A stretch of 64,000 bases of DNA from assembly GCA_032622095.1 (NCBI GenBank), contig CP136068.1, positions 119,771,509 through 119,835,508 on the forward strand, read 5' to 3'. Below, one piece after another: positions 22,856-35,754 of this stretch (the stretch's first letter is position 1; each line of letters opens with the position of its first letter). The notes beneath the pieces were generated by a model, which saw nothing but the letters and a program-made list of their open reading frames with translations, was not told the origin of the DNA and did not search any database. A program made the position numbers and the translations under genes. The stretch is from Siphonodentalium dalli (lineage: Eukaryota > Mollusca > Scaphopoda > Gadilida > Siphonodentaliidae).

Positions 22856-23180
22856 AACCACAGTGCTTTGTATATAGGATGGTACCAGTCAGAGATGGAT
22901 TTTGTGAATAATTGAGTTCTATACATTCCCTATATAGTATTAACGTGTTACGTTAATATGTTCTAGTTAATAAAACATCGAGGTCTGGTATGTTGTCTTT
23001 GGGGCAGTTCAGACTTCATTTAAGTCTACACTGATCCTACAAAACTTATATCAACCATGCAGGATCAAGAATTTGAGTGGGTTGGGTTTATTGTTTTTTG
23101 TATATTTAAGTCCAAAATGGAAACAACTCTGCCAGGTGGAGTCAATCTCAAAATTGCTGGTACATAGGACCCCATGTTGG

Positions 23181-23619
23181 TTAAAGGTACTCAATCTGAT
23201 TCGATGTTCCCCATATAATGAGATTCTAACAACATTTTTAGAAATGCTGCATCAGTTATCAGAATCAATTAATTGCCAAAAACAATGCTAACCACTGTCA
23301 ACTATAGTATAAAATTGCACGAATCGTGATATTTAGCAACATGTTGTTCGACGAAATTTGGCCTTATTATCAACAGAAAGCCTCTTGTTTTTAGAGTTAT
23401 CCATCTTCATCCGCAATTTGGTCCGAGACCGTCGGCATGTTAACTGTTTACTGGGCCACTGGTAATTCTCAATGGTGAAAGATAATAGATTTCAAAAATT
23501 GGTATCTAATAACGCTGATCTCTGATAGGTGGGTTCCTCGACTCGAATCAAATATTTTTTTTACCCCAAATCCAAAACATAGTAATTAAGGGGCGCGTAA
23601 TTCAGTTATGCATCTTTAA
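23181..23619. mobile_element. TTAA-flanked MITE family 1, copy A
   Basis: TTAA on both ends; ends read TTAAAGGTACTCAATCTGATT and, inverted, TTAAAGATGCATAACTGAATT. The internal phrase 'ggttcctcgactcgaatca' recurs in copies at 40199, 43483, 53090 and 61263. TTAA duplication points to piggyBac- or Kolobok-type mobilisation (inference). Confidence 0.8.
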
Positions 23620-24340
23620 TGTTTTGTGTGTAATGGTATGCCAGAATTTACCAGCGTATAGTCTAAGTGTGGTGCACATCATGATTTTACTTGGAATTTA
23701 CAAGGGTATGTCCATTTTACACAGGTTTACATGACTTTTTACAAGAGTATTTTTACACTGGCATGAGCGATAACACTATTTCACAATATCACATTGCGCA
23801 GCTGATGTGTTTTATGTCTCTTTTGTGATAATAAAAATTATATTTTGTTTGTTAATCAGTGGAAAACAATTATAACCGGCGTCATACTCAAAAGTTAACA
23901 CAATGGGGAAATAATATTCCTATAAATAAGTCCGGTAAGTCCAGAGAGTTTAACACCTTACTAGTTCATGTATGTAATCACATGTGCCATTCATATGACC
24001 TCTTGAAAATCAGTTGTCTCAATTTTCAAAGCTTCTACAATATTGGCCCAGTAGGCCAGTACTACCTTTGAGTTATATTACCCTGGTAGAACCACCGCCA
24101 CATAAACATACTTACATCCTGGTATAATACCTTGGTGAAATACATGGATGGATACACTGGAGTACACATATATAGGTGGGACTACATGTACATGTGTGTG
24201 TATAATATAGTAACGATTCACTTGACAAATTTTACCAGATTAACACCTGGTAAAATAAAAAAAAATTTACCTGTAAATACCATGGTGTATTTAATTTTAC
24301 CATGGTTTACCAGAGTGTTTTTATACGGGTGATGGCGGTT
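23620..24340. other. Intergenic DNA with 'tttacca' low-complexity phrases
   Basis: 'tttaccag', 'tttaca' and 'ggtaaa' recur around 23650-23770 and 24230-24320. No gene recognised. Confidence 0.4.
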
Positions 24341-25759
24341 AAGTTAGTATACTGCGGTGCAGAAACTGATCTGCCCTCATCAAAATCTGCCCCTCTTTCC
24401 CATCGTCATCGTTGTCGTCACCAACACTATCATCAAATCATATATTGCAGCTTATGAAAATACAAAAGTTGTTGTTGGTTAAGCTTTTAATACATTCTTG
24501 ATTCTATATTCTATAAGTCTTGAAATATTCCAAGAAATGTAATATGTATTATAATTAATAGGTGTGTGGCCCATACTGTCAATTCAGCCTATTCCTGGCA
24601 TATTCTAGGATCACTACTAGTAGTCTCCCCTAGTGGAACCCCCAAGATGTGTTCCATTCACAGAGCTTGGCTAACAAACCATGCGTTTCAATGGAAATAT
24701 CGCACATCATACTGCTATGTTATCAACACCACCAGGCATTGCAGTAGAGGATGTCTAAGGCTTGAAGGGTACATAGAAGACCTTGAATAGCCTAAGCCGG
24801 CTAAGGCACTAAAAAAAAATAATTCTGATTTCGACAAGTTATAGTTTAACATCAATGAGGACACTGTCAATAATTTGACAAATTGAATGGTATACTTCCC
24901 TAATTGAGTCATTCGCTTTTAAATGGCTGACACAAAATTAGTTGGAATTGTAAATCAAGGAATAGGTTCGGAAATTTGATAGTTTAATTTCCAACTAGTA
25001 CTAGTAGTAGTATATATGTATACAACATATACTAGGCTAGTTAATACTAAGTATAAATGGAGTAATAGAGTGCACTGTGTAGTATTACTTGTATTTTTTT
25101 AATAATAACCAATTGATAGTAATTCTACTATAGTACTAGACTCTACTAGTATGCTACTAGTATTTAAATGTAATGTGATTTTGTGTTGTCTTTCACAGTC
25201 TTTCACTGTTTCAGTGGTTTGGACTGACATTCTCATTGGTTGGAACTATTTTATATCAATACTAATAAAAGTTAAAACAATTAAGTACATGTATGAATAT
25301 CGATCTACATAATGATAAAGAATCAAGCTTTTCAAGAGGGTGCACTTTTGGCAATATCAAGTCATTCTGAACTCCTCGACCTGTGACCTCTGCGGGCACC
25401 GGGCTCTGATGCAATGAGCAGTCATTTTTGCGGAAGGATATATCCAGATCTGGAAATACATAATCACCTCTATAAGACTATATGGCCGACGTTCCGCGCA
25501 ATTAGTTCAGATATTATTCCTTCATATTTGCACGATTATTGTTATAATGGTAGCAACTTTTATGTGCAAAATAGCTGCACACATTTTAGACAAACAATCC
25601 ATATGTTAGAATTGACTGTCATCGTCGTGTAAATTCACGTGTTTAACACTGTTTTCCTTCGGTCGTCTGCTATTTTCAACATTCGACTGCTTTTTCACAG
25701 CGCTTCATTTTTTACGAAACATTTCATTCTAACTATATTTGTTACTTTATATCAACACA
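24341..25759. other. Upstream region of the RecQ-like locus, no other gene
   Basis: AT-rich. No promoter element can be called with confidence. Confidence 0.5.
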
Positions 25760-26053
25760 ATGGATTTCGACAGTTGTGTGAAATACGCGAAAGATGTCTT
25801 TGGTGTATCTTTTCCATTGAAAGAAGCACAATTGGAATGTTTGAGTTTGAGATGGTTGTTCCAACAACGTGATGTGATTGGAATCTTGCCAACCGGCTTC
25901 GGGAAGAGACTGATTTTTCAACTTATGCCATGGATCCTTCAGAAGAAGCTAAACAAGGAGCACCCAATGATAGTGATTGTCATCTCACCGTTAACTGCCT
26001 TGATGCAGAATCAAGTGATGAGTTTGGCGAAGAAAGGCATCCCAGCATGCTAA
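25760..26053 (+). pseudogene. RecQ-like DNA helicase, 5' exon (motifs 0, I, Ia)
   Basis: ATG at 25760 in a good context (acacaATGG) opens a 97-residue frame. It holds a RecQ motif 0 ('FGVSFPLKEAQLECL'), a P-loop 'GILPTGFGKRLIFQL' (residues 41-55) and motif Ia 'ISPLTALMQNQV' (75-86). These belong to the first RecA-like domain of 3'-5' RecQ helicases, which unwind DNA in repair and recombination. The residue after the P-loop Lys is Arg instead of the usual Ser/Thr, one base from AGC/AGT. The frame stops right after 'KKGIPAC', where relatives continue. A canonical donor 'aaggtgagt' at 26117 could be reached only by a frame change. Together these suggest decay, though an assembly error is possible. 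Confidence 0.7.
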
Positions 26054-26735
26054 TTGCTATGTCGCCCATTGTCGGTTTCAGTGGTGATATTTCGCAAACA
26101 TTTCTACCAGGCCCAAGGTGAGTTTACAAACTGAGTTACTCAGTGAGTATCATTAAATTTTATAACTTATTTAACTTTCATTAGGGCCTATTATAAATTT
26201 ACCATTGCCATAAATAATACACCAAATGACACATACGTACTATTTTGATTCCTTGACTTGAATATGTTTATTACTACATAAATTTATGTCAATGTTTTGC
26301 TCAGTGTCCCCCCTGCACTATTATTTGGATCTGCATGTTTAGTAAAATTCAATGGAATCCCCCCCCCCTGCACTATTATTTGGGCCTGCATTTTTATTTG
26401 GAGCCCGAGAGTAAATCTACTCAAAATACACATATCAGTCTATATAAATACATGTTTGAAATTGCAAAGTTTACAGAAAATTATTGTTAGATTAGCATGG
26501 TTGCACAAGGTTGTGACCTGTCATCAGTCAGTCCATGAAAACCCAACATTTGCTTTGCATGGAAAAATCAAATTTAAATGATACTAGTACATCACTGTAC
26601 ATGGGAGCACCACCAGTCTAATTCAGCATGATGTTCACAAAATCATAACTTCATGTACATTCAACTCTGAGTGGCCATTTTCATGATGGTTCATTCGCTG
26701 TGACAGGCCAATTAAAACTATTTGTGACAATCCAC

Positions 26736-26991
26736 TCAAGCCTTGAAATAATAGTGTGTCTGTCATGTGCAGAATGAGGTCCCCATAGGGTGAATTTAGT
26801 GATGCTACCCCGCATAGCGGGCTAGCATACCAAATTCACCCTCTGGGGACCTCATTCTGCTTACACCTCAGCAGAATGAGTTTCCCAGAGGGTGAATTTG
26901 GTGATGCTAGCCCGCTATGTAGGGTAGCATCACTAAATTCACCCGCTGGGGACATTCTGCAAATGACAGGCACACTATTTTAAGGCTTGAA
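26736..26991. mobile_element. Double-hairpin MITE 'GCAGAATGAGG', copy 1
   Basis: Outer ends 'tcaagccttgaaataatag' and its complement enclose two successive palindromes of about 95 bp, each with arms 'cagaatgaggtcccc' plus 'gggtgaatttagtgatgcta'. It lies in the gap between the two RecQ-like exons. Copies are at 34911-35352 and partly at 40850-40970. Confidence 0.8.
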
Positions 26992-28245
26992 TACACTAGT
27001 AATAGTAATAGTACCATCATGTACCTTAAAAAGTTAATTAATAGTGTTTAGTTTATACAGTGGTCATAAAAATAGCAGTCGAATTCAACACAATGATTGA
27101 TGAAAAAACAAAATGTCAGCGCTGTAATCTCAGTTATCTAAGTATGCACAGTTGTTAAAAATTGATGGCTCTGTTATGAATTTGATTTAATAGCAAATGG
27201 TAATTGCAAGAAAGTTGGATTTTTTATTTGAGATATTATGCACACAGTTGTAGACAACTAGGTTCACATTTCATGTGCATGTATCAATTTTAAGCAAATC
27301 AATTGAGAAGAGTCCTTATACTCAAGTCTACAAATATAATTATTCAAGTTAAATGTTGAAAATCTTCCACTTGATATCTACTTTCTTTTTGGGGAATTGA
27401 TGAAAATTGGAATCATCATTCTAACTCTGATTTTTGTAAAAGCAACTGATTTGCTGTATACATGTATGTTATATTTTGATTCTTGCAAAATTTTATGGAT
27501 ATTAAGACCTGACCGCATACTTCTATTCCGCCCTACATTATTAATGAATATTTCCAATCTGAAATTACAGTATATCCACCCTACACTTCTATTTGGCACA
27601 CAAGAGTACTACTAGTAACCGTACTCTGGAATGGTCCTGTTAGCAGAACACAAATTAGTGTTTTCCTAGGCAGGAAGTTAGGAACATAGTCCAAGATTCC
27701 TCATACATAAACCAGCTGATGATATCGGAGAGAAAGATGCTAGTTAAAGTCTGAGAACCATGCCTATAGTCTCTAATAACTGTCTTTAAGTGTTGTTGGC
27801 ATGCTCACCTGTATATATTTCTGTGTCTTTATTTAAAGTGTTGTTGACATGCTCACCTCAGTGTATATATTTCCGATGGAATTTTTGCTTGACTGACAAA
27901 ATTTTGAGGCGGACAAAATCAACAGATTTTACAAATTGATCTTTAGAATAGCTCTGAGCTTTGAATGTTTGGTCCTTCGACGCAAATCAAAAAATAATTA
28001 CTTCGAATTTTCCCCCATAGAAATTGTAAATTAGGGGTTTTAACCTGGGTTTTCATGTTAATATTAATGTCATTGTATACTGTATAGTGAATAAATTTTT
28101 ACGACCTGTTATTAAAACTATATTTTTATTTTTAAAAAGTAGGTGATTGGTTGTGGTAAATTCTGAGAATGAGGAAAAAATATTGCAGTTACACCTCACT
28201 AGAGTGTTGCGTTAATTATTGAATTCATATGAATCTATTTTCCAG
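26992..28245. other. AT-rich spacer between RecQ-like exons
   Basis: I looked for a DExH-box exon here and saw none. A diverged fragment of TTAA family 1 may lie near 27955-28020 ('ctctgagcttt...tccttcgacgcaaatca'). Confidence 0.5.
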
Positions 28246-29065
28246 GGGTCCAGAATTCAGAAGAGCATTTGCACAATTGGGAGACTTAACGGCACTCTAT
28301 CCAGATGCAAGTCATTTAGCACTTACAGCTACTGCAACAGCTTCTACAGTTGTCAGTTTAAAGGATTCCCTTCAGTTTGAAAGATCAATCACTGTTGCAC
28401 GCAATCCAGATAGACCTAATATTTTCATTGATGTGAGACGGTCTCTACCTTCATCAAAGATTGTTTTAAGAATAGAGGATATTCTTAGTCCTATTGTTGA
28501 AGATTTAAAACTACAAAAGTCAGAATACCCTATGACAATTATATATGCTGATAAATTAGAGCATGTTATTCATGGTGCTCAATATATGTTTGCATTACTT
28601 GGTGATGACATATATCTTTCAGATAAGCCTCATGTTTTTCAAAACAGAGTTTTCGCTCAATATCATAAAGGTTATTCTAAGAATGTTAAAGAACATACAT
28701 TACAGGACTTATGTACACAAAATCCCACTACACGTGTTGTATTAGCCACTGTGGCTCTTGGTTTGGGTTTGAATGCACCATCTGTTAGCAAAATTATTCA
28801 TTTTAGACTTCCAACAACAATGGAAAAGTATGCACAAGAGATTGGTAGAGCTGGTCGAGCTGGTCAAAAAGCTCATGCTATCATGTACTATAATAATTAT
28901 GATATTAAGACTAGTCGACTTGGGTTTACCAAAGAAATGAAAAACTTTGTGCAATCTAATGATTGCTATCGCAAACACTTGGTTTCTCACTTCAGATTTG
29001 ATCATACTCTCTTTGATGGTCCATCAGATGAATGTTGCTCCAATTGTAGAAGTGAGAATATCTAG
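28246..29065 (+). pseudogene. RecQ-like DNA helicase, 3' exon (motif III to zinc-binding region)
   Basis: It begins at an acceptor 'ctattttccag' and runs open for about 273 codons. 'PEFRRAFAQLGDL' and 'LALTATAT' (motif III) come first. The second RecA-like domain follows: 'MTIIYADKLEHV', 'TTRVVLATVALGLGLNAPSV' (motif V) and 'QEIGRAGRAG' (motif VI). The C-terminus 'CYRKHLVSHF...CCSNC' matches the RecQ zinc-binding region. Downstream of 29065 no winged-helix or HRDC part is found. The roughly 130 residues normally lying between motif Ia and 'GPEF', including the DExH box, are absent from the 2.2-kb gap upstream as far as I can read. The phase requires a preceding exon ending in two codon bases. 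This half is well preserved, so loss of the middle may be recent, or the gene may be a mobile or duplicated copy. Confidence 0.8.
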
Positions 29066-29550
29066 AAATGGATGATCATGCTGCATAATCATCTAATCTG
29101 GTCCTGAACAATTTGTCTTGATTCCTCAATCAATTGGACTATAAAAAACATGCATTCTTAAAGCTGAATGAATTTTGTTTTAATTTTTTTTTTTTTTATG
29201 CTTACTCATAGATTTTTGTTTTTGTTTTTTGCTTACTCCTAGATCAATAGCTCTATTATATTAAATTAAAGAACTAGCCTGAATTTGAACTCCAAGCATG
29301 TAAAAGCCTGATTCGCGATATACATGTAGGATGACAAACAGTCAATGATTATGACTGATAAACACTCATTGTGCCATTTGCTGTGGAATGTTAGGCTCAT
29401 TATAAGCTTTTGTATAAGACATGTAATTTAATAGCCACATTTAATGGAAATTCTTATTTGTATTTACAAATATTGATCTTAGGACTGTAAATTTTAATCG
29501 AAACACACTGGTATAATAAAACAGGATTAGATAATAATGCAGTTTATTGA

Positions 29551-29966
29551 TAGAGGTGCCACGATTATTGATTTTGATAATCGATAGTTGGTTGCCAGTA
29601 ATTGACTAAAATCAAACCTAATAACATCAGTGGAAGTATTCAGAAATATGGCCTATTGGCTGGCTGCTGGTTAACTGCACGGTCGCTGTTTTTTTTAGGC
29701 ATCGGCTGATGTAATTTTTACGTTAATAAAGCGCATCATAAACCACTGTTAATGACAATTGAACACCATGTATTGAATACCAGCACAGTTCTCGGTGATG
29801 TTATGGTTACAATATATAAAACAAACAGGATATTCAATAATACCTGTCATATTCCGATGTCGGAAATAAATATTAAATAACTTAGCTTAATCGACAATGG
29901 AAATGATAATCGATTATCAGCTTTATCAACGGTTCATCGATTATACGATTAAACGTGGCACCCCTA
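29551..29966. mobile_element. hAT-like MITE, 8-bp target duplication
   Basis: Ends TAGAGGTGCCACG and (inverted) TAGGGGTGCCACG, flanked by tttattga (29543-29550) and ttcattga (29967-29974), an 8-bp duplication with one mismatch. The subterminal 'ataatcgat' phrases near both ends are typical of hAT MITEs. No transposase inside. Confidence 0.78.
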
Positions 29967-30075
29967 TTCATTGATTATGAATATTTGAATTTTTGGCCCT
30001 TTGAGCAATTGGATTATATTCCATTCACTCACAAGGGTATGTGATTAAAGGAGTAAAATACAAATTAAAAAATGT

Positions 30076-31079
30076 CAGTTAAAAACAAGTGCGCCACTTT
30101 AAAAAGTGCATCGATAAACATTACATATCTAATAAAGGAGTTTGCTTTTTAGATACCTCCTCGCATCTATCGGCCATAATTCGCAAACGCCTGAACCAAT
30201 TCTTAAAATCGATCGAGACAAGAGCTATATTTTACAATTATAATACACAATTCTAGGATCAATGATCCAAAACTCTGAAAACAGATGCTGAACACAAAAA
30301 TCACAAAGAGCACCGTCTAATGGGTACCTTGATAGCCCAGGAGATAATATATAGTCCATTTCAAAGTCAATAATTATCGAGTAAAAAAACCCACCTTTTG
30401 TAAAAAAAAAAAAAAAAAAAAAAACAATCTTCATGTATCAATAAATATATCTAATGTTAATCTCCCCAAACAAAATCACATATTTGAATTCAAGTTGCCA
30501 ACATATTCAGCCATTTAACAATAATTACGAAGCGACTGCAATTTACGCGTGATGGCAGTTTAAAGTTATGTGAAACACAACAGCAGGGTGGTGAAATTGA
30601 AATGGAGAATAATCTTGCTCATAATTGTTATTTTTACGAATAATTATATTTAAATTGACAATGCACACCGTCGTTCTTATATATCAATTAAATGCAGCGA
30701 CTCTCGATGACAAATTTGTTTTCGTTTGTTAATCGCCGATAGTTGCATCCCGAATCGAGAAGTAAACATTTTTACAATTGGCCATATTTCAGACGATTGT
30801 TTTCTGTGGAGAGGAGTTGATATGCTTGTTGGCATAGTGCCTGAATACTACTAATAACTCATCAGTTTCATGCATCCGAACAAGTCCATAATATATCATT
30901 AACCGATCAACTTTGAATACAAAAACTAATTTGAAATTATTGATATAGTTACAATCCGGTTCAGGCGTATGTGAATTATGGCCGTTAGAAATGAGAAGGT
31001 ATCTAAAAAGTTAACTCCCTTATTAAATATGTATTATTTATTGATGTACTTTTTAAAGTGGCAAGTTTGTTTTAAACTG
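30076..31079. mobile_element. 1.0-kb TIR element with about 130-bp diverged TIRs
   Basis: Ends CAGTTAAAAACAAGTGCGCC and (inverted) CAGTTTAAAACAAACTTGCC. The mirror similarity runs inward through 'ttttagatacct', 'ggccataattc' and 'cgcctgaacc'. The core contains 'aataatcttgctca' and 'gcatcccgaatcgaga', found again at 33215-33345, 41070-41400 and 42040-42104, which are thus fragments of the same family. No target duplication is clear and no coding frame is seen. Confidence 0.72.
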
Positions 31080-33214
31080 ATATATTTTTTTTATTTATAT
31101 TTTACTTGTTTTAACGAATTGCCCCTGTGCATTCACTGCTATTGATTCAATGAAGGTAACTGTTTTATTTTCTTTTGAACGAAAACTTCTCATATTTCCT
31201 ATTTACTTACATCAACTTCAGAAGAATGTAGATATATATATTGTTGTTTTCGCATATGAAAACAAAAACTTGATGAAAATTCGAATGAATTGCAGAGCAC
31301 AAGAGTTCCATATACATGTATCTGTATATGGAATTGTTTTGGGGAAATTTCACCACCCATAGCTTTAAATGTTTGTCCTTTCTCATTTTACTTTCAACCA
31401 GTCGTTTTCAGTAAATTCCCCAAATTCTAAACATCTGTAATTTCAATTATTTGGCAACATTCAAATTCAAATAAATTTCATGTAGGGGCTGAGGACCATT
31501 ATTCAAATATTCTCATATTGTCATCCATAAATCATGCTGCCTCAGGTTGCTTTATTCAGGGTTCATATACTCCATGTAGCACCTATCCATGATGAAGTTC
31601 CTTGACTTTCAATATGTTTCTAGGATTCTGGGGAATTTTCAATGATCCAAGTCAATGATATTCCATGACATTACCAGACTTAGCAAAATGGGACTTCAAA
31701 TGGTTACTTGAAGATCAGTCAGTTTGTTCCATTTCTCTAATGTGTCATGAAAGAACACCAGTAACATGGAAATGGCATGGAATTCTAGAAATTTCATAAC
31801 AACAGACTTCTACTATACAATAATTAAATAGCCTGAACTTCCTTTTCATTCAACAAGTGTAATTATCAGGGAGATAAATAGCTTGTTTGCTTTGCATAGC
31901 AAAATGAATTGGAAAATTGAATATCAACCTTACTCATTTTATTTCCCAAGAAAACTTTGGGAATTAATCTATTCTGTTGTGATAATCTAATTGAAAAACA
32001 ATGGTTCCAAATAATGGTCATTACTCAACAGCTGAATATAACTTTGTTCTCCTCTGAACATTCTATGGACTATTATTTCCATTCTCTTCCTGGCTTGTAG
32101 TTTAAACTAGTGATATGAAGGCAAAGGCAGTCAGACTTTTACACTAAACTGCAATATTTATATGTAGCCAAATTTTTGCTCATTAAATTCAGATCTGTCT
32201 TTCTGTCAAATTAATATTGACTTTCTACATGCATATAGAAATGAAAATATATAAATACATTGTGATGTGTTATTTGCACAAATAATTTGAAATCACATTT
32301 GCAGTAGCAACCTCAGAATTCTTAGTACTGTGCAAAATGTAGGGGAACAGAAGATTGAGATTATAACAACTAATTTTTCCTGCTTATTGAATAAATGGGA
32401 AGTTCTTTATATATACATGATCCATACTAAACTAATCAATCATCCTTTTCAGGCTTTCATATACTTAAAGATGCTCTGTCTGATTTGTCACCAAATTAGT
32501 GAAAATTTTCCTTTGTGTATGTTATACTTGCAATCACACATTCGTAGGGTACACACATCCCAAAAATATATCAAAAATAATTCATTAGTTTTACATTAAA
32601 TACAAGTACAACATCTGATAATTGACAATGCACTTTTAATACCTTTCCTTTTACGCAACAAGTGTGAACGCTCTATAACCCTTCCATGACTGGGGCTTTC
32701 TGAAATTTTGTGAAAACCCTATGAAAGGGTTAAGATGTATTTGGGATTCCAGACCTTAAGGAGGCAATGATTGAAATATTTGCTATGCCAACAAATTCAA
32801 AACATATAAAAACATCCTTTATTCGAAAGTCGATATCTCGTCATGAAAACCTCTTTATCATTGGGCTCATGGGTCTGATGTAAAAAAAATTATGGTATAG
32901 AACACATACATATGGTGGTTTAATGGTTACAAATCAAGACTGGGCATCTTTAATATCAGTGTTATTGCCCAATTCTGTCCTAATTTGATTGATGGTCATG
33001 TTGAAATTTGTGTGATTACTTATTACAAAAGCTGAGATTTCTAAGAATAGGATACAGAATTAGTATTCATCACCGTAAATGACTAACCAGACATGAAAAT
33101 ATATTTTTCACATACTTGTAGTTACAGGTACTCAAATTCAGCTCTCAAATGCAGTTTTCATTAAACTAGATGATCACTTCCATGCTGATTCACTGCTTGT
33201 TGTATTTGTGAGAA
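31080..33214. other. AT-rich intergenic DNA, nothing recognised
   Basis: No coding block, hairpin or tandem array stands out in this 2.1-kb stretch. Confidence 0.5.
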
Positions 33215-33345
33215 CTTATATTAAAGTGATGTGAAACACTATGGTAGGGTGATCAAATAGAAATGGAGCATAATCTTGCTCAAAGTAGTTATTTTTACAA
33301 ATATTATGTCTGATATGACAACAAACTGTCATTCTTATTAATTAA
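33215..33345. repeat. Fragment of the 30076-31079 TIR family
   Basis: 'gatgtgaaacactatggtag' and 'gcataatcttgctcaaagta' match the core of that family. Confidence 0.65.
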
Positions 33346-33639
33346 AGGCACGGGCGGCGTTCGTTGTAGAAATATTCATATTTGTTCAAATCGCCATCAA
33401 CAGAAGGAACACCAACATATATACAGTTCCGCTCATATGCCAAATATAATCGGCGCGTAAATAGTATATTGTCGTCAAGACATACTATTGTGTACATAAA
33501 CAAGACAGTCAAAGAATGTGGGGTCGCTGACCAGACTGCAAAGACTGATGAGACTGGGACTCTGGAGACCACAATAGTCAGAACTTTTCATAAGCACTTT
33601 GAAAAAAGTAGATCTAAACACGATATGTGGCTTGAGAGG

Positions 33640-33709
33640 CTTCAGTAGTGTACAGTGGGTAATTTCAAGGTGAATATCCACCTTGAAATTGCCCACTGTT
33701 CACTACTGA
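33640..33709. repeat. Near-perfect short hairpin
   Basis: Arms of about 32 bp ('cagtgggtaatttcaaggtg' and complement) around a 6-bp loop 'aatatc'. Confidence 0.85.
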
Positions 33710-33939
33710 TCACCCCCCTCCTCCAGCTCAACAAGTCCCCTCCCGACCGGGCTCCAGACTCCCAAGTCTTGGGTTGGAATTTCACAACCGACATCTCAAA
33801 CTTTCTCAATTTTTGGAAATTTCCAATCTCACAAGCACCTTTTTATAAAACCATTTAGACATGTTTGAAGCCCATTTATCCATGGACCCAAAACACCATA
33901 CATGTATGTCAGATTAATCAGTTAGGTAGTTCCAAGGAA

Positions 33940-34800
33940 GATGTTTTAATGAACTCCCCATAGCCCCCGTCATTTCTTAACAGGTTGACCTGATGTTAAC
34001 AAATCTGAATATCAGTCACTAAAGGATCATCCATACTATATGTAAGCTAAATAGTCCAACCTATCTTGAGAAGACAATTTAAGAATGACTATAGAGACAT
34101 ACAGTTATGTCCCTGGTCCCACCCTATTTAACCTGGTGACCACATCTGAATAAATTTCAATACCAGACACCAAAGAACCCTTCATACTAAATATCAGCAA
34201 AATAGACCTGTTAACATTTGTGGCGATTTCGGTCGAACAGTTTAACCCGAAGTAGGAAAATGTGGACTGTTACTGGTTGAAAAATCAAATCTACAGCCTC
34301 ATTGCCTCCACCCAGGCAGCTTAGAAATCAATAGGAATCTATATATTATTATACCAGTATCAAACAGCATACATACAGGTAGGGTGGGTGGTTGAGAGTT
34401 AAATCTCTTATCTCTGCCCTTATTTGAACAAATGTGAATCCCCATCTATGAGATCTATTCATCTAGAAATTTCAAACGGTAGATTTTAAGAGTTGAAGAA
34501 AACTGATTTTCCTCAAAAGTTTCCTAAAAATGACCTCACGTGTACAAATCTGAACCCCACTCACCAAAGGACCCTCCATACCAAAAGCTAAATAGGCCTG
34601 ATGGTTTCTGAAGAATTACTATGGAGGGAAAGAGTTATGGCCCTGGCTTCTCACCTATATGACCTGATGAACTCATTTGAACAAATCTGAATGTGAGTCA
34701 AAATATATGAACCATTTCGGTCTTTAATATGTATGTGGAGAAGAACAAAATTGATGGACGGATGGAAACATCCCAACAGAGGGATGGACGGGAGGACATA
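33940..34800. repeat. Diverged mollusc-type tandem repeat block
   Basis: Units of about 145 bp share 'aacaaatctgaatatcagtc', 'ccatac', 'agctaaata' and 'cctgat'. The end 'ggatggacgggaggacatac' resembles the GACG tract that closes the 35755-36330 block, and a C run follows at about 34828. Confidence 0.6.
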
Positions 34801-34910
34801 CTGACAGACAAATTCAATCCAATATACCCCCCCCCCCCAAGTTTTCTTTGCAAATCAGGGTATAATGAGTACAACTGGATAGGTGGTGGTTAAGAATATA
34901 AAAGTGGAAC

Positions 34911-35352
34911 AGCCAAGCCTGAATATAGTATCTGACTTTTGCAGAATGAGGTCACTAAAGGGTGAATTTAGTGCTGCTATCCTGTAAGGTGGGCTAGCAT
35001 CACCAAATGCACCCTCTGTGGACCTCATTATGCTTAGGCCTCAACTGATATGGGAGACATAGGAACAGATTGAAGTTGTCCAGTTAACTGGTGATGTGCA
35101 CCCATTGGGCACTTCAATTATCAATTTTATCTTCTGACAGCAAATTAGGGAATATAGAAAATGAACAGAAGGGAAAAAGTAAGTAGAAATGTCAATTTAA
35201 GACCTGTATACTTCCCTGAAGATGAGGCCTAAGCAGAATGAGGTCCCTGGCGAGTGTATTTGGTGATGCTAGCCTACTGTGCAGAGTAGCATCACTAAAT
35301 TCACCCTCTGGGGACCTCATTCTGCAAATGTCAGACATACAGCATTTTGTTT
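34911..35352. mobile_element. Double-hairpin MITE 'GCAGAATGAGG', copy 2 (long form)
   Basis: Ends 'gtatctgacttttgcagaat' and inverted 'gtctgacatttgcagaatg'. The two palindromes (34940-35038 and 35228-35333) are separated by about 190 bp of unique sequence that is lost in the short copy at 26736. The same internal sequence is seen inverted at about 40965-41065. Confidence 0.78.
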
Positions 35353-35509
35353 TGATATGATATGTTAATGATACACACAGAGCATGACTGTTTACACATA
35401 GCTGTCAGCCAGCTAGATAACATCTGAATTGATGACTGTTATTAACTCTTTCTGTCTGGGGCTAATACCATACTTTATGGATGTTACAAGGTGTCAGTTT
35501 TTCTAATTA

Positions 35510-35620
35510 ATTTTCTTGACTGCAGTGGGTGCAGGGCGGCGCAGATTGGGGGGGTGGTAGTGGGGACAGGGGTGTAGAGGGGTGAGGAGGGAAAGGGGTG
35601 GAATGGGGTGTTTTGTGTCT
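35510..35620. repeat. G-rich low-complexity block
   Basis: 'gggggggtgg', 'ggggacaggggtg' and 'gggaaaggggtgg' phrases; non-coding. Confidence 0.5.
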
Positions 35621-35754
35621 AAAAAAATGAAAAAAATCAGGGGTTAAAATGAAAAAAATATTTTTGTATTGGTTCATTTTGAATTGTGATTTGTTTTTTG
35701 AATTGAGCAAGGATTTAAATTTAACAATATTTAAAAAAAAAAATAAAAAATTTT

